A stretch of DNA of 64,000 nt from Xylophilus sp. GOD-11R (GCF_033546935.1 NZ_CP137854.1:3534001-3598000); one strand, 5' to 3'. Shown: positions 16,673-26,459, counted from the stretch's first letter. Translations and numbers: made by a program. Notes: generated by a model not told the origin, from the sequence alone.

Positions 16673-19672
16673 ATGCCGCATAGTCGCCTCGCACTCTCTG
16701 CCGGTCGTCGCCCCGGGCCGCGCGAAATCCTGGGTTTCGGCATGGTGGCGCTGCTGGCCTGTGCCGTGACGCTGTCGCTGTGGACCGTGCGGAGCCGCCT
16801 GCCGGTGCTCGAGCGCGTCGAGTCGGCCGCGCTCGATCTGCAGATGCGCGCGCGCGGCCCGCTGGCCCCCGATCCGCTCCATCCGATCCTGCTGCTGGGC
16901 CCCGATGAAGAAAGCCCCGGCCACTTCGACGCCGCGACCGACCGCCGCCAACTGGCCGCCGCCATCAACCGGCTCAAGAGCGACGGCGCGGCGGTGATCG
17001 CGCTCGATCTGCTGCTGCCCGCGTCCTCCCGCATCGACCCCTCCGGCGACACCGCGCTGGCCCGGTCGATGCAGGCGGCCGGCAATGTGCTGATCCCCTT
17101 CGCGCTGCCGACCAACGGCGCGCCCGGCGTCGATTCCGCTCCCACGCGCGACATCCTCGACAGCGCATTCGGTCGCGTCGCCAACGGCGAGGCGGCCGAC
17201 GCCGCAGCGCAGCGCCCGGTGCGGCTGGTCGCGCCGCAGCCGGACCTGGCCACCGCGGCCGACGCACTCGGCCACGCCGGCGAGTCGCGCGGTACCGGCG
17301 CCACCGCGCGCTTCGACATGCCGGGCCTGGCGCTGGACGGCAGGGCCTACCCGTCGCTGGCCCTGCGCATCGCGGCCAACGCCGCCGGCCAGGAATGGCG
17401 CGGCGCCGAAATGCGCTTCGGCGATGCGGCCCGGATCGGCGGCATCCAGGTGCCGGTCGACGAAGCCTCGCGCCAATGGATCAACCACTACGGCCCGGCC
17501 GGCACCTTCGAAAGCCGCAGCCTGGCCGAACTGCTCGACGGCGCCGTTCCGCGCGCGGCGGTGCGTGGCCGCATCGTGCTGATCGGCGCCTGGCCGCCGG
17601 GCTCGGGCGACCGGTTCGCCACGCCTTTCGACGAAGCACTGCCCGAGCTCGACCGGCTCGCCACAGTGGTCGACAACATCCTGAGCCGGCGGGTGCTGAG
17701 CCGCCCGGCCTGGGCAGCGCGGGCCGAAGTCGCCGCGATGGCGGCGCTGCCGGTGCTGGCCATCGTGCTCATCGCCACCCTGCCGCTGCGGCGCGCGCTC
17801 GGCGCCCTGGTGGCACTGCTGGGAGCGCTGGTCGGCGCCTTGCAATGGCGCTTCGTCAGCGACAACGAATTCGTGTTCTGGGCGTATCCCGCGCTGGCCC
17901 TGGTGCTGGCGCTGCTCGGCACCTTCGCCCTGCGCGCAGGCGCGACACGTGCGCGGCGCGAGGCGGCGCTGGCGGCCCTGCGCAGCAGCGAAGAACGCTA
18001 TGCCCTGGCCGCCAGCGGCGCCAACGACGGTCTGTGGGACTGGGACATCGCGCGCGACCGGGTCTTCTTCTCCGAGCGCTGGCGCACGCTGATGGGCCTG
18101 TCGGCCACCGCCGCGGCCGGCATGCGCGCCTGGACGGTGCCGCTGCCGCGCGCCGCCGCCCAGGGCTTCGACGACGCTCTGACCCAGCACCTGGAAGGCC
18201 GCAGCCTGCAGTTCCATCATGTGCTGGCCTTCCGCCAGGGCGGCCAGGATCGCTGGCTGCTGGCACGCGGCGTGGCCATCCGCGAGGCCGGCCGACCGGT
18301 GCGCATGGCCGGCTCGCTCACCGACATCAGCGAGCCGCAGCGCCTGCAGCAACAGCTGCGCTTCGACGCGATGCACGACCGCCTGACCGGCCTGCCCAAC
18401 CGCAGCCTGTTCCGCGAGCAGCTCATCCAGATGCTGTCGGGCAACGAGCGTCGCGATGTGGGCATGCTGGTGCTGGGCCTGGACGGCTTTCGCGCCTTCA
18501 ACGAGGCGCAGGGCACGCAGGCGGGCGACATGGTGCTGATGGAGCTCGCCCGCCGGCTGCGTTTTCGCGACGGCCGGCCGCTCACCTGCGCGCGTATCGG
18601 CCCGGACGAATTCGGCGTCGCCTTCGGCACCTCCGCGCGCGCACCGGCCGTCGCCTCGCCGGGCCTGCTAGCCTGGGCACGCGAGAGCCTGTCGGCCGGC
18701 TTCCCGGTCGGCCAGCAGGTGCTGAGCCTCACCGCCAGCATCGGCTGGGCGCATTGCGCCGCCGGCCTGCAGACGGCCGACGAATTGATGGCCGCCGCCG
18801 AAGACGCGCTCGCCCGTGCCAAGGCGCGTGGTCCGGACCAGATCCACGCCTTCGATCCGGCCGAGCAACGCCAGGAACAGGGCCGCCGCTGGATGCGCGA
18901 GAACATCGACCTGGCCCTGCTCGCAGGCGACCAGTTCCGCCTGCACTACCAGCCTTTCGTGCGTTTGTCCGACCGCGCGCTGCTCGGCTTCGAGGCGCTG
19001 ATCCGCTGGCAGCATCCCGAGCGCGGGTTGATCATGCCGGGCGACTTCATCCCGGTGGCCGAGGCCAGCGGGCAAATCAACGCCATCGGACGCTGGACGC
19101 TGCTCGAAGCCGCCGCCCAGCTGCGGCGCTGGGCACCGCTGGGCTTCACCGGCGAGGTCGCGGTCAACATTTCCGGCGTGCAGCTGGCCCACGACGACGA
19201 ACTGCTCGCCGATGCCGAAGCCGCCCTGCTCGCCCTGGGGCCGGTGCCGGCGCGACAGCTCAAGCTGGAGGTGACCGAAAGCATCGCCATGGCCAACCCG
19301 CAGCGCAGCGCCGAACTGCTGCAGCAGCTCGCGCGCCTGGGCTACAAGCTGTCGATCGACGACTTCGGCACCGGGTATTCGTCGCTCGCCTACCTGCACC
19401 GCTTTCCGTTCGACACGCTCAAGGTCGACCGCAGCTTCGTGATGCGCCTGGGCGCCGGGCGTGAGGCGCAGGAAATCGTGCGCACCATCGTCGGCCTGGC
19501 GTTGGCGCTCGACAAGCAGATCCTGGCCGAAGGGGTGGAAGACGAGTCGCAAGCCGCGCTGCTGGAGCAGCTCGGCGTGCAGGCGGCGCAGGGCTGGCTG
19601 TTCGCCCGCGCGCTGCCGGCCGACCAGGCGCAGGCGCTGATCGGCGCGGCGCCCTGGCGCAAGCCAGCCTGA
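16673..19672 (+). CDS. CHASE2-PAS-GGDEF-EAL signalling protein, probable c-di-GMP phosphodiesterase
   Basis: A 999-residue membrane protein. One N-terminal helix (~20-40) precedes an extracytoplasmic CHASE2 sensor (~45-345), then three close helices (~350-420), a PAS domain (~430-560), GGDEF (~565-735) and EAL (~745-995). The GGDEF signature reads GPDEF (643-647): the second Gly is Pro, so cyclase activity is doubtful. The EAL domain looks complete: EAL 774-776, Asn in VNISG, LEVTES, DDFGTGYSSL (DD at 896-897), the Lys in LKVDRSF, and LAEGVED. It should therefore hydrolyse c-di-GMP, with the degenerate GGDEF perhaps acting as a GTP sensor (family precedent). Confidence 0.92.
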   Translation: MPHSRLALSAGRRPGPREILGFGMVALLACAVTLSLWTVRSRLPVLERVESAALDLQMRARGPLAPDPLHPILLLGPDEESPGHFDAATDRRQLAAAINRLKSDGAAVIALDLLLPASSRIDPSGDTALARSMQAAGNVLIPFALPTNGAPGVDSAPTRDILDSAFGRVANGEAADAAAQRPVRLVAPQPDLATAADALGHAGESRGTGATARFDMPGLALDGRAYPSLALRIAANAAGQEWRGAEMRFGDAARIGGIQVPVDEASRQWINHYGPAGTFESRSLAELLDGAVPRAAVRGRIVLIGAWPPGSGDRFATPFDEALPELDRLATVVDNILSRRVLSRPAWAARAEVAAMAALPVLAIVLIATLPLRRALGALVALLGALVGALQWRFVSDNEFVFWAYPALALVLALLGTFALRAGATRARREAALAALRSSEERYALAASGANDGLWDWDIARDRVFFSERWRTLMGLSATAAAGMRAWTVPLPRAAAQGFDDALTQHLEGRSLQFHHVLAFRQGGQDRWLLARGVAIREAGRPVRMAGSLTDISEPQRLQQQLRFDAMHDRLTGLPNRSLFREQLIQMLSGNERRDVGMLVLGLDGFRAFNEAQGTQAGDMVLMELARRLRFRDGRPLTCARIGPDEFGVAFGTSARAPAVASPGLLAWARESLSAGFPVGQQVLSLTASIGWAHCAAGLQTADELMAAAEDALARAKARGPDQIHAFDPAEQRQEQGRRWMRENIDLALLAGDQFRLHYQPFVRLSDRALLGFEALIRWQHPERGLIMPGDFIPVAEASGQINAIGRWTLLEAAAQLRRWAPLGFTGEVAVNISGVQLAHDDELLADAEAALLALGPVPARQLKLEVTESIAMANPQRSAELLQQLARLGYKLSIDDFGTGYSSLAYLHRFPFDTLKVDRSFVMRLGAGREAQEIVRTIVGLALALDKQILAEGVEDESQAALLEQLGVQAAQGWLFARALPADQAQALIGAAPWRKPA

Positions 19673-19679
19673 AACGGCG

Positions 19680-20684
19680 CTAGTCGAGCCCGATCCGCGT
19701 CTTCTCGATCACGCCTTTCCACAGCATGTTCTCGTCGGCCACGTAGCGCGCCATCTCCGCCGGGTTCTTGGTCAGCGGATCCATGCCGCGCGAAGCCATC
19801 GCCTGCACGATGGCGGGGTCGGCCAGGGCGGCCGACAGCGCATCGGTCAGCGCGGCCAGCACGGCCGGCGGCGTCTTGACCGGCGCGAACAGGCCGAACC
19901 AGGTGCTGACCTCGAACCCCTTCACACCGAGCTCGATGAAGGTCGGCACGTTGGGCAGCAGCGCAGAGCGCTTGGCGCTGGTGATGGCGATCGGCACGAT
20001 CTTGCCCGAGCCGACCTGGGTGATGGTGGTGGGCAGCGGGTCCATCAGAAAATCGATCTGGCCGCCGAGCAGGTCGGCCATGGCCGGGCCGCTGCCCTTG
20101 TAGGGCACGTGCAGCATCGAGGTGCCGAGCTCCAGATTGAGGAACGACATCTGCGTGTGGTGCGAGGTGCCGGGGCCGGCCGAGCCGTAGGTGGCTTCGC
20201 CCGGACGCTTCTTCAGGTCGGCCAGCACGGCCGCGAAGTCGGGGTATTTTTCCGGGCGGCCAGAGATCATCACGCTGGGCACCGAGGCCAGTCCGCCGAT
20301 GGGCGCGAAGTCGCGCGAGGACGAATACGGCACCGACTTCATCATGTGCGGCACCACCGCCATGGTGCTGGCCGCGCCCAGCAGCAGGGTGTAGCCGTCG
20401 GGATCGGCGCGGGCCACCGAGGCGGTGCCGATGGTGCCGCTGGCGCCGGGCCGGTTGTCGATGACGAAGCCGATGTTCATCAGCTCGCCCATTTTCTTGA
20501 GGATGGGCCGGGCGACGGTGTCGTTGATGCCGCCGGGCGGAAACGGCACGACCACATGGATCGGCTTGGTCGGGAATTTTTCCTGCGCCTGGGCGGCGAC
20601 GGGCAAGGCGATGGCGGCAAACAGCGCCGCCAGCCCCAGGCGGCGGCGAAGCGACGCGGGGCGGCGGTCGAGAAACTGGAACAT
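19680..20684 (-). CDS. Bug-family tripartite tricarboxylate transporter receptor
   Basis: A 334-residue periplasmic binding protein. After an Arg-rich N-terminus and hydrophobic signal (AALFAAIALPVAAQA) comes the family opening FPTKPIHVVVPFPPGGINDTVAR, then NRPGASGTIGT and HVPYKGSGPAMADLLGGQID. Such proteins bind carboxylates for TctAB-type carriers, but no tctA/tctB gene is in this window, as is common for the many orphan Bug proteins in Burkholderiales. It is convergent with the EAL gene, 7 nt apart. The ligand is not predictable. Confidence 0.92.
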   Translation of the reverse strand: MFQFLDRRPASLRRRLGLAALFAAIALPVAAQAQEKFPTKPIHVVVPFPPGGINDTVARPILKKMGELMNIGFVIDNRPGASGTIGTASVARADPDGYTLLLGAASTMAVVPHMMKSVPYSSSRDFAPIGGLASVPSVMISGRPEKYPDFAAVLADLKKRPGEATYGSAGPGTSHHTQMSFLNLELGTSMLHVPYKGSGPAMADLLGGQIDFLMDPLPTTITQVGSGKIVPIAITSAKRSALLPNVPTFIELGVKGFEVSTWFGLFAPVKTPPAVLAALTDALSAALADPAIVQAMASRGMDPLTKNPAEMARYVADENMLWKGVIEKTRIGLD

Positions 20685-20821
20685 GGGCGGGCTTCCTGCG
20701 GTCGGTTGGACACGGGGATGCCGCCCCGATCGCAGTGCTGGCGCGACCGGGCGAGAAGGCCTCCCCGGTCACACCGAGCATTTTCCGGACCACCCGCCCG
20801 GGCGGCGGCCCGTATCGCCGG

Positions 20822-21034
20822 CTATTCCAGCTCGATGCTGCCGGCCTCCACGTATTCGTCGAACTGGGTGCGTGGAATGGCCGCCGAGCCGACCACGCCG
20901 TCGGCCTGTTCCCAGCTCAGGATGGCGCTGTCGGGCGCCAGTTCGACTTCGATGCGCCCTTTGGGGACCTTGATCGGCGTGCCGTCACCCGGCATGTAGG
21001 TGACTTGCCCCGTCACGGTGGCGAATTGCGGCAT
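20822..21034 (-). CDS. Small conserved-looking protein, function unknown
   Basis: A 70-residue soluble protein (MPQFATVTGQVTYMPGDG at the start, ending SIELE). The predicted content is mostly beta strand. The start has a good ribosome site (GAGGAG about 7 nt upstream), and the coding frame shows the GC-rich third positions of its neighbours, so I consider it real. It lies between a Bug receptor and the M28 peptidase on the same strand. No domain recognised. Confidence 0.65.
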   Translation of the reverse strand: MPQFATVTGQVTYMPGDGTPIKVPKGRIEVELAPDSAILSWEQADGVVGSAAIPRTQFDEYVEAGSIELE

Positions 21035-21160
21035 GGAGAGCTCCTCGTTCTGTGGTGTTCGTTTCCCGCGCGCGCGGGTTTCGGCACCGATTGAATGATG
21101 GAATCACGCCAAGCTTGTATCAAGGCTTGAAGGCCCTGACTGCGACGACACCATGCGCGG

Positions 21161-22438
21161 TCAGCGGCGCAGGCCGGCCAGCGCCTCGTCCGACATGGCC
21201 AGCGCCGCATCGGCCATGGCGCAGGTCACGCGCAGGGCGCGCCGCAGTTCGGTTTCTTCCACCACCGCCGGCACGTCGCCGCCGCCCAGGATGTGGTTGA
21301 CCCGCGAATCCTCCCGGTCGAATCCGGCCACCAGCCGCAGCGCGGGAATGTCGTGGCGGGCGAAGTTGGCGTGGTCGGAGTTGGGCATCAGCGGCAGGTA
21401 GCTGTCTACCGGTACGCCGGAGGCGGCGGCAGCGCCGGCCACGAACGGGGCCAGGCCGGGAAAGTCGCTGATCAGCGCGGTCAGGCGTTCGTCGCCGGCC
21501 ACCGTGTCGAGGTTGATGTCCAGCGCCAGGCGATCGCGCTCGGCGGGCTCCATGGCAGCCAGGTATTGCGCGGAGCCAGCCAGCGCCCATTCCTCGGCGG
21601 AGAACAGGCAGACGCGCAGGCCGTGCGTGCCCGCGCCGATGCGCGGCGCCAGCGCGCGTGCCGCGGCCAGCGCCACGGCCACCCCGGTGGCGTTGTCCAG
21701 CGCGCTCTGGCCCAGGTCGTGTCCGTCCATGTGGGCGCTGATCACGATGCTGCGGCCGCTGCCGCCGGGCAGGTCGAGCACGCCGATGCCGGCCTGCGAG
21801 CCGCGCAGCTCTTCACCGGCCACGAAAAGCCGCACGCGTGCGTGCGGCCCGGCGGCCACCAGGGCCTGGCAGGAGGCGTCGTCGATGTAGGCGGCCGGAA
21901 TGCCCGCGCCATCGACCGCCCGGCCGGAGGAGCCCGACAGCAGGCCGCGACCGGGCAGCGGATTGGCGATGAGAAAACCGGCGGCGCCGCGCGCCACGGC
22001 CAGGTCGTACTTGCGGCGGCGGTGCATGTGGCGCGGCGAAAACGGGTATTCGTGGCGCACCAGCACGATGCGGCCACGCACCGCGTCGCCGACGCGGTCG
22101 AAATCCTCGGTGCGGCCGGCACCCAGATCGATCACCTCGCCGCTCAGCCCCTCGGCCGGCGTGCTGGCCGAGCGCAGCAGCGGCTTGCAGGCCAGCGTGG
22201 CGCCGCCTTCCAGCGCCAGGCTCGCCGACAGGCAGCGCCAGCCGTCGTAAGGCACCTCGACGCGGCGCACCTCGCCGCCGATCTCGGCCATGCGCGCGAT
22301 CGCCCAGGCCATGGCGGCAGCCTCTTCGGGCGTGCCGGCCAGCCGGCCGCCGAAGGCGCACAGCGCGCCGAAGTCGGCCATCAGCGCCGGGTCGTGTTCG
22401 GCCGCGTCCAGCCAGATGTCTCGCTTGTCGTTCTTCAT
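21161..22438 (-). CDS. M28-family zinc aminopeptidase/hydrolase
   Basis: A 425-residue protein with the M28 metal-ligand set: His236 in SAHMDGH, bridging Asp248 in ALDNATG, the Glu pair in SAEEWAL (282-283), Asp311 in INLDTVAGD and His356 in NSDHANF. A PA-like insert domain lies around residues 100-205 (GRIVLVRHEYPF to AAYIDD). No signal peptide is seen, so it may be cytosolic, unlike many secreted M28 enzymes. The adjoining Bug receptor starts 19 nt beyond its start on the same strand, suggesting that the peptidase processes an imported amide or peptide. Confidence 0.9.
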   Translation of the reverse strand: MKNDKRDIWLDAAEHDPALMADFGALCAFGGRLAGTPEEAAAMAWAIARMAEIGGEVRRVEVPYDGWRCLSASLALEGGATLACKPLLRSASTPAEGLSGEVIDLGAGRTEDFDRVGDAVRGRIVLVRHEYPFSPRHMHRRRKYDLAVARGAAGFLIANPLPGRGLLSGSSGRAVDGAGIPAAYIDDASCQALVAAGPHARVRLFVAGEELRGSQAGIGVLDLPGGSGRSIVISAHMDGHDLGQSALDNATGVAVALAAARALAPRIGAGTHGLRVCLFSAEEWALAGSAQYLAAMEPAERDRLALDINLDTVAGDERLTALISDFPGLAPFVAGAAAASGVPVDSYLPLMPNSDHANFARHDIPALRLVAGFDREDSRVNHILGGGDVPAVVEETELRRALRVTCAMADAALAMSDEALAGLRR

Positions 22439-22457
22439 GGTGTCGTCCGTTTTTGTC

Positions 22458-23435
22458 TCAGTCGATCTTGATGTCGGCGCGCTTGATCACGTCCTGCCAG
22501 CGCACCAGGTCGGCCTTCACGATCTTCTGCAGCGCCTGCGGGTTGCCGTCGGCGGGCGCCGAAACGCCCACGGCCGACATGCGCGCCTTGACCACCGTGG
22601 TGTCCATCACCTTTGCCATGGCCTTGGCGAGCGTGGCCTGCACGTCCTTGGGCGTGCCGGCCGGCGCCATCAGGCCCCACCAGCTCTCCACCGCCATGCG
22701 CGGCACGCCGGCCTCGCGGAAGGTGGGCACCTCGGGCGTGTCCTTCTGGCGCTGGTCGCTGCTGACCGCCAGGGCGCGCAGCTTGCCCGCCTGGAACAGC
22801 GCACTGGCGCTGGCCATGGTGGTGAACGACGCGTCGATCTGGCCGGCGGCCAGGTCGGTGACCGAGGCGGCCGCGCCCTTGTAGGGAATGTGGGTCAACC
22901 TGGTGCCGCTGTTGATCATGAACAGCTCGGCCATCAGGTGCGTCAGCGAGCCGTTGCCGCCGGAGCCGATGGACACCGTGTCGGGCGCCGCCTTGGCGCG
23001 CTTGACCAGGTCCTGCGCGCTGGAGATCGGCGACTTGCTGTTGACGAACAGGTAGGTCGGCGCCACGCCGAGCAGCGCGATCGGCGCGAAGTTCTTCTCG
23101 GCGTCGTAGCGGGCCTTCTCCTTGTAGAGCGCCGGCACGATGGTGAAGGGCACGTCGGCCAGCAGCAGGGTGTAGCCGTTGCCGGCGTCCTGGGCGACGT
23201 ACTGGGTGCCGATGAGCGAGCCGGCGCCGGCCCGGTTGTCGACGATGACCGGCTGGCCGAGCACCTTGGCCAGCTCGTCGCCGATGGCGCGGGCGATCAC
23301 GTCGGAGCTGCCGCCCGGCGAATAGGGCACGACGATGTGGACCGGCTGGTCCGGATAGGCAGCATGGGCGGCGGCGCCCAGCAGGAGGGAGCTCAGCGCG
23401 AGTGCTGCGACGACGGTGCGGCGAAAGGGAATCAT
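22458..23435 (-). CDS. Bug-family tripartite tricarboxylate transporter receptor
   Basis: A 325-residue periplasmic receptor. The start at 23435 begins MIPFRRTVVAALALSS, a signal peptide cleaved near AHA; the long open frame upstream is noncoding overlap with the LysR gene. Family blocks are VHIVVPYSPGGSSDVIAR, DNRAGAGSLIGT and HIPYKGAAASVTDLAAGQID. The stop lies 19 nt before the M28 peptidase start, so both are one operon, divergent overall from the LysR-receiver boundary. Ligand unknown. Confidence 0.92.
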   Translation of the reverse strand: MIPFRRTVVAALALSSLLLGAAAHAAYPDQPVHIVVPYSPGGSSDVIARAIGDELAKVLGQPVIVDNRAGAGSLIGTQYVAQDAGNGYTLLLADVPFTIVPALYKEKARYDAEKNFAPIALLGVAPTYLFVNSKSPISSAQDLVKRAKAAPDTVSIGSGGNGSLTHLMAELFMINSGTRLTHIPYKGAAASVTDLAAGQIDASFTTMASASALFQAGKLRALAVSSDQRQKDTPEVPTFREAGVPRMAVESWWGLMAPAGTPKDVQATLAKAMAKVMDTTVVKARMSAVGVSAPADGNPQALQKIVKADLVRWQDVIKRADIKID

Positions 23436-23557
23436 GGAACGGGCCTGCTCGTGGGACGAAAGATGCGGCCCATTCTGGGCAGCGCCCCGGCGGCGGACAA
23501 ACGACGAATCGGCATACGCTATTCCGTCATGGAATACCGGCGGAACCGCATGCCGGC

Positions 23558-24460
23558 TCAGGGCGGTGCGTCCAGCGCGGCCGCGAGCTCGCTCACCCAG
23601 CCGGTGAAGGCATCGAGGTACGGCCCGCCCTGCAGCGGCCGCGGCTGCATCAGGTAGTAGCCGTAGCGGCCCGGCACCGCTTCGCCGAAGGGCCGCACCA
23701 GGCTGCCCTCGCGCAGCGCCGGCTGCACGATGCACAGCGGCACGATGGCCGCGCCCAGGCCGTGCATCAACGCGGGCAAGAGCATCGAGAAGCCTTCGTA
23801 TTCCGGCGCGTTGCGGCCCGGCCCGGGCCAGTCGGGCGCCATCTCGGCCTTCCATTCGTCCCAGCCGTAGCCGCGCTGGGCGCGCTTGAGCAGCGGCAGC
23901 GCGTCCAGGTCCTCGATGCCGGCGAGGGGCGAACGTGCCAGCAGCATGGGCGCGGCCACCAGGCACATTTCGCGGCCGCAGAGGTAGTCGCAACTCATGC
24001 CCGAGCGGTGACCGGTGTGCAGCTGGATCTCGGCGTCGAAGCGCTCGGACCTGTCGCGCGGCGACATCAGCCGAGGCCGCACGTTGATGCGGATCTCCGG
24101 ATGCCGGTCGAAGAACTCCTGGAAATGCGGAAACAGGCAGTGCTGCGCGAACGAGGGCGACACCGCGATGTTCAGGTTCACCCGCGCCGAGGGATGTGCC
24201 ACCTTGGCGTCGGCCTCGTCGATCAGCCGCAGCGCCGCCGAGATGTTCTCGAGATAGATCGCCCCGGCATAGGTCAGCTGCAGCCCGGTCGGCGTGCGCT
24301 TGAACAGGCTGGCGCCGAGCTTGAGCTCCAGCGACTGGATGTGTTTGCTGACCGCGCTCTGCGTCATGTGCAGGTCTTCGGCGGTGCGGCTGAAGTTGAG
24401 ATGGCCGCTCGCCGCGACGAACACGCGCAGGGACACCAGGGAGTTGCGGGAGCCTTTCAT
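23558..24460 (-). CDS. LysR-family regulator
   Basis: A 300-residue regulator starting MKGSRNSLVSLRVFVAASGH. The helix-turn-helix is FSRTAEDLHMTQSAVSKHI (~20-40), followed by GLQLTYAGAIYLEN linker and a substrate-binding domain resembling GcvA-type regulators. It is immediately upstream, on the same strand, of the Bug-M28 operon (122-nt gap) and divergent from the receiver/ethanolamine genes (140-nt gap). Regulation of the Bug-M28 operon is the simplest reading. Confidence 0.9.
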   Translation of the reverse strand: MKGSRNSLVSLRVFVAASGHLNFSRTAEDLHMTQSAVSKHIQSLELKLGASLFKRTPTGLQLTYAGAIYLENISAALRLIDEADAKVAHPSARVNLNIAVSPSFAQHCLFPHFQEFFDRHPEIRINVRPRLMSPRDRSERFDAEIQLHTGHRSGMSCDYLCGREMCLVAAPMLLARSPLAGIEDLDALPLLKRAQRGYGWDEWKAEMAPDWPGPGRNAPEYEGFSMLLPALMHGLGAAIVPLCIVQPALREGSLVRPFGEAVPGRYGYYLMQPRPLQGGPYLDAFTGWVSELAAALDAPP

Positions 24461-24600
24461 TGGCCAAATTATGAAAGCCGTCTCGGGAATAGCCCGAGTG
24501 CGCCAAAAACCTACAGGACGCCACCGCCCGCTCCGACGGACCGGTAGCGCTGGCGCTGGCAAGCTCGCAGGTCCCGTCCGGCGCTCCACCCGTCCATACC

Positions 24601-24981
24601 ATGCACTCCGCGTTTCTCGTCGAAGATAGTCCTCCCGCCCGCGAGTCGCTTACGCTTGCCCTGGCCGAGACGGCCGACATCGTCGCCGTGGGCTGGGCCG
24701 AATCGGAAATCGAAGCCGTGGAATGGCTGCGGCAGCATCCCAAACCGGACGTGGTGGTGCTCGATCTGTTTCTCAACGCCGGCACCGGGCTCGGCGTGCT
24801 GGCCAAGATCCGGCAGATGGCGCTGGATCTGCGGGTGGTCGTGCTCACCAACAGCGCCACCAGCCTGCTGCGCCGCAGCTGCCTGCTGCTGGGTGCCGAG
24901 GCGGTCTACGACAAGGCCGACAACCTCGAGGATTTTCTGCACCACTGCCGCAACATGTTCGCCGAGCCGGCCGGCGGATGA
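24601..24981 (+). CDS. Stand-alone response-regulator receiver protein
   Basis: A 126-residue single-domain receiver. It has the acidic ED pair at residues 8-9, phospho-acceptor Asp54 in VVVLDLFLNAG, LTNS as the switch Thr/Ser region and the Lys in VYDKAD. No output domain follows; the stop comes right after the helix-5 region. It lies 70 nt upstream of the ethanolamine permease gene on the same strand and is probably cotranscribed. Single-domain receivers act by protein contact or phospho-relay; the partner kinase is not adjacent, though a soluble hybrid kinase is 8.5 kb away. Confidence 0.88.
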   Translation: MHSAFLVEDSPPARESLTLALAETADIVAVGWAESEIEAVEWLRQHPKPDVVVLDLFLNAGTGLGVLAKIRQMALDLRVVVLTNSATSLLRRSCLLLGAEAVYDKADNLEDFLHHCRNMFAEPAGG

Positions 24982-25051
24982 CGCCGCCGGCCGAGGCAGG
25001 GCACGGCACTTGCTGGCGGCACAGCATCGCCCGCACCCACCCAGGACCGCC

Positions 25052-26446
25052 GTGACCCCGACGCCCGCCACGCCCCGAACCACGTCGCAGCTGCAACAGG
25101 TGCTCGGCCCCTTCCAGCTCTGGGGCATCGCGGTCGGACTGGTCATCTCCGGCGAATACTTCGGCTGGAGCTACGGCTGGAACAGCGCCGGCACCCTGGG
25201 CTTTCTGGTGGCGACGGTGCTGGTGGCCACCATGTACACCACCTTCATCTTCAGTTTCACCGAACTGTCGACCGCCATTCCGCATGCGGGCGGCCCCTTC
25301 GCCTATGCCCGGCGGGCGTTCGGCGCCACCGGTGGTTTCGTCGCCGGCTTCGCCACGCTGGTTGAGTTCGTCTTCGCGCCGCCGGCCATCGCGCTGGCCA
25401 TCGGGGCGTACCTGCATGTGCAGTTCCCGGGCGTCGATCCGCGCTATTTCGCGCTGGGTGCGTATGCGATCTTCATCGCGCTCAACTGGGTGGGCGTGGG
25501 CATCGCGGCGGCCTTCGAACTCTTCGTCACCCTGCTGGCCATCTTCGAACTGCTGATGTTCATGGGCGTGGTGGCGCCGGGCTGGTCGCTGGCCGCCTTC
25601 ACCGCCCACGGCTGGGCCGGCAGCGACCGCTTCAGCGCGGCCGCCGTGCCGGGCATCTTCGCGTCGATTCCCTTCGCCATCTGGTTCTTCCTGGCGATCG
25701 AGGGCGCGGCCATGGCGGCCGAAGAAGCCCGCGATCCGCGGCACACCATTCCCATCGCCTACACCGGCGGCATCGTCACCCTGGTGGTGCTGGCCTTCGG
25801 CGTGATGGTGTTCGCCGGCGGCGTGGGCGACTGGCGCACCATCGCCAACATCAACGATCCGCTGCCGCAGGCCATGAAGGTCGTCGTCGGCGCCGACAGC
25901 GGCTGGCTGCACATGCTGGTGTGGATCGGCCTCTTCGGCCTGGTCGCCTCCTTCCACGGCATCACCATGGGTTACTCGCGGCAGATCTTCGCCCTGGCCC
26001 GTGCCGGCTACCTGCCGCCCTGGTTCGCGGCGCTCAGCCCGCGCTTCGGCACGCCGCACCGCGCACTGCTGGCCGGCGGCGTGGTGGGCATCGTCGCCAT
26101 CTTCAGCGACGAATGGGTGAGCTTCGGCGGCCAGACGCTCACCGCCAACATCGTGACCATGGCGGTGCTTGGCGCCATCGTGATGTACCTGGTGTCCATG
26201 GCGTCGCTGTTGCGCCTGCGCCGCACCGAGCCGAATCTGCCGCGCAGCTACCGCGCGCCTTTCTATCCGGTGTTTCCGGCCATCGCCTTCGGGCTGGGGC
26301 TGGTCTGCCTGGGCGCGATGGTGTGGTTCAACGGCCTGCTGACCCTGCTCTTCCTCGGCCTGATGGCGGTGGCTTACGGCTACTTTCTGGCGACCGGCGA
26401 ACAACGTCGCCGCGCCGCGCCCGACGCCCTGCTGTCGGCCGACTAG
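25052..26446 (+). CDS. eat: Ethanolamine permease (APC superfamily)
   Basis: A 464-residue, about 12-helix transporter. The GTG at 25052 is chosen because AGGA precedes it by about 6 nt and the product begins with a short hydrophilic tail before LGPFQLWGIAVGLVISGEYFG. The block GWSYGWNSAG, the HAGGPFAYARRAFG stretch and AIEGAAMAAEEARDP are characteristic of the ethanolamine permease group. It imports ethanolamine by proton-linked transport. It is followed after 13 nt by eutB, which supports the assignment strongly. Confidence 0.9.
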   Translation: MTPTPATPRTTSQLQQVLGPFQLWGIAVGLVISGEYFGWSYGWNSAGTLGFLVATVLVATMYTTFIFSFTELSTAIPHAGGPFAYARRAFGATGGFVAGFATLVEFVFAPPAIALAIGAYLHVQFPGVDPRYFALGAYAIFIALNWVGVGIAAAFELFVTLLAIFELLMFMGVVAPGWSLAAFTAHGWAGSDRFSAAAVPGIFASIPFAIWFFLAIEGAAMAAEEARDPRHTIPIAYTGGIVTLVVLAFGVMVFAGGVGDWRTIANINDPLPQAMKVVVGADSGWLHMLVWIGLFGLVASFHGITMGYSRQIFALARAGYLPPWFAALSPRFGTPHRALLAGGVVGIVAIFSDEWVSFGGQTLTANIVTMAVLGAIVMYLVSMASLLRLRRTEPNLPRSYRAPFYPVFPAIAFGLGLVCLGAMVWFNGLLTLLFLGLMAVAYGYFLATGEQRRRAAPDALLSAD

Positions 26447-26459
26447 AACCCGCGACACC

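Noticed and set aside
16139..18376. 745-codon minus-strand frame over the CHASE2-EAL gene
   Set aside because: No motif and low-complexity composition; it overlaps a fully recognisable domain protein.
22458..24860. Possible 800-codon fusion of the Bug receptor with upstream sequence
   Set aside because: The region before 23435 is in a shadow frame of the LysR gene; the Bug protein has its own start and signal peptide.
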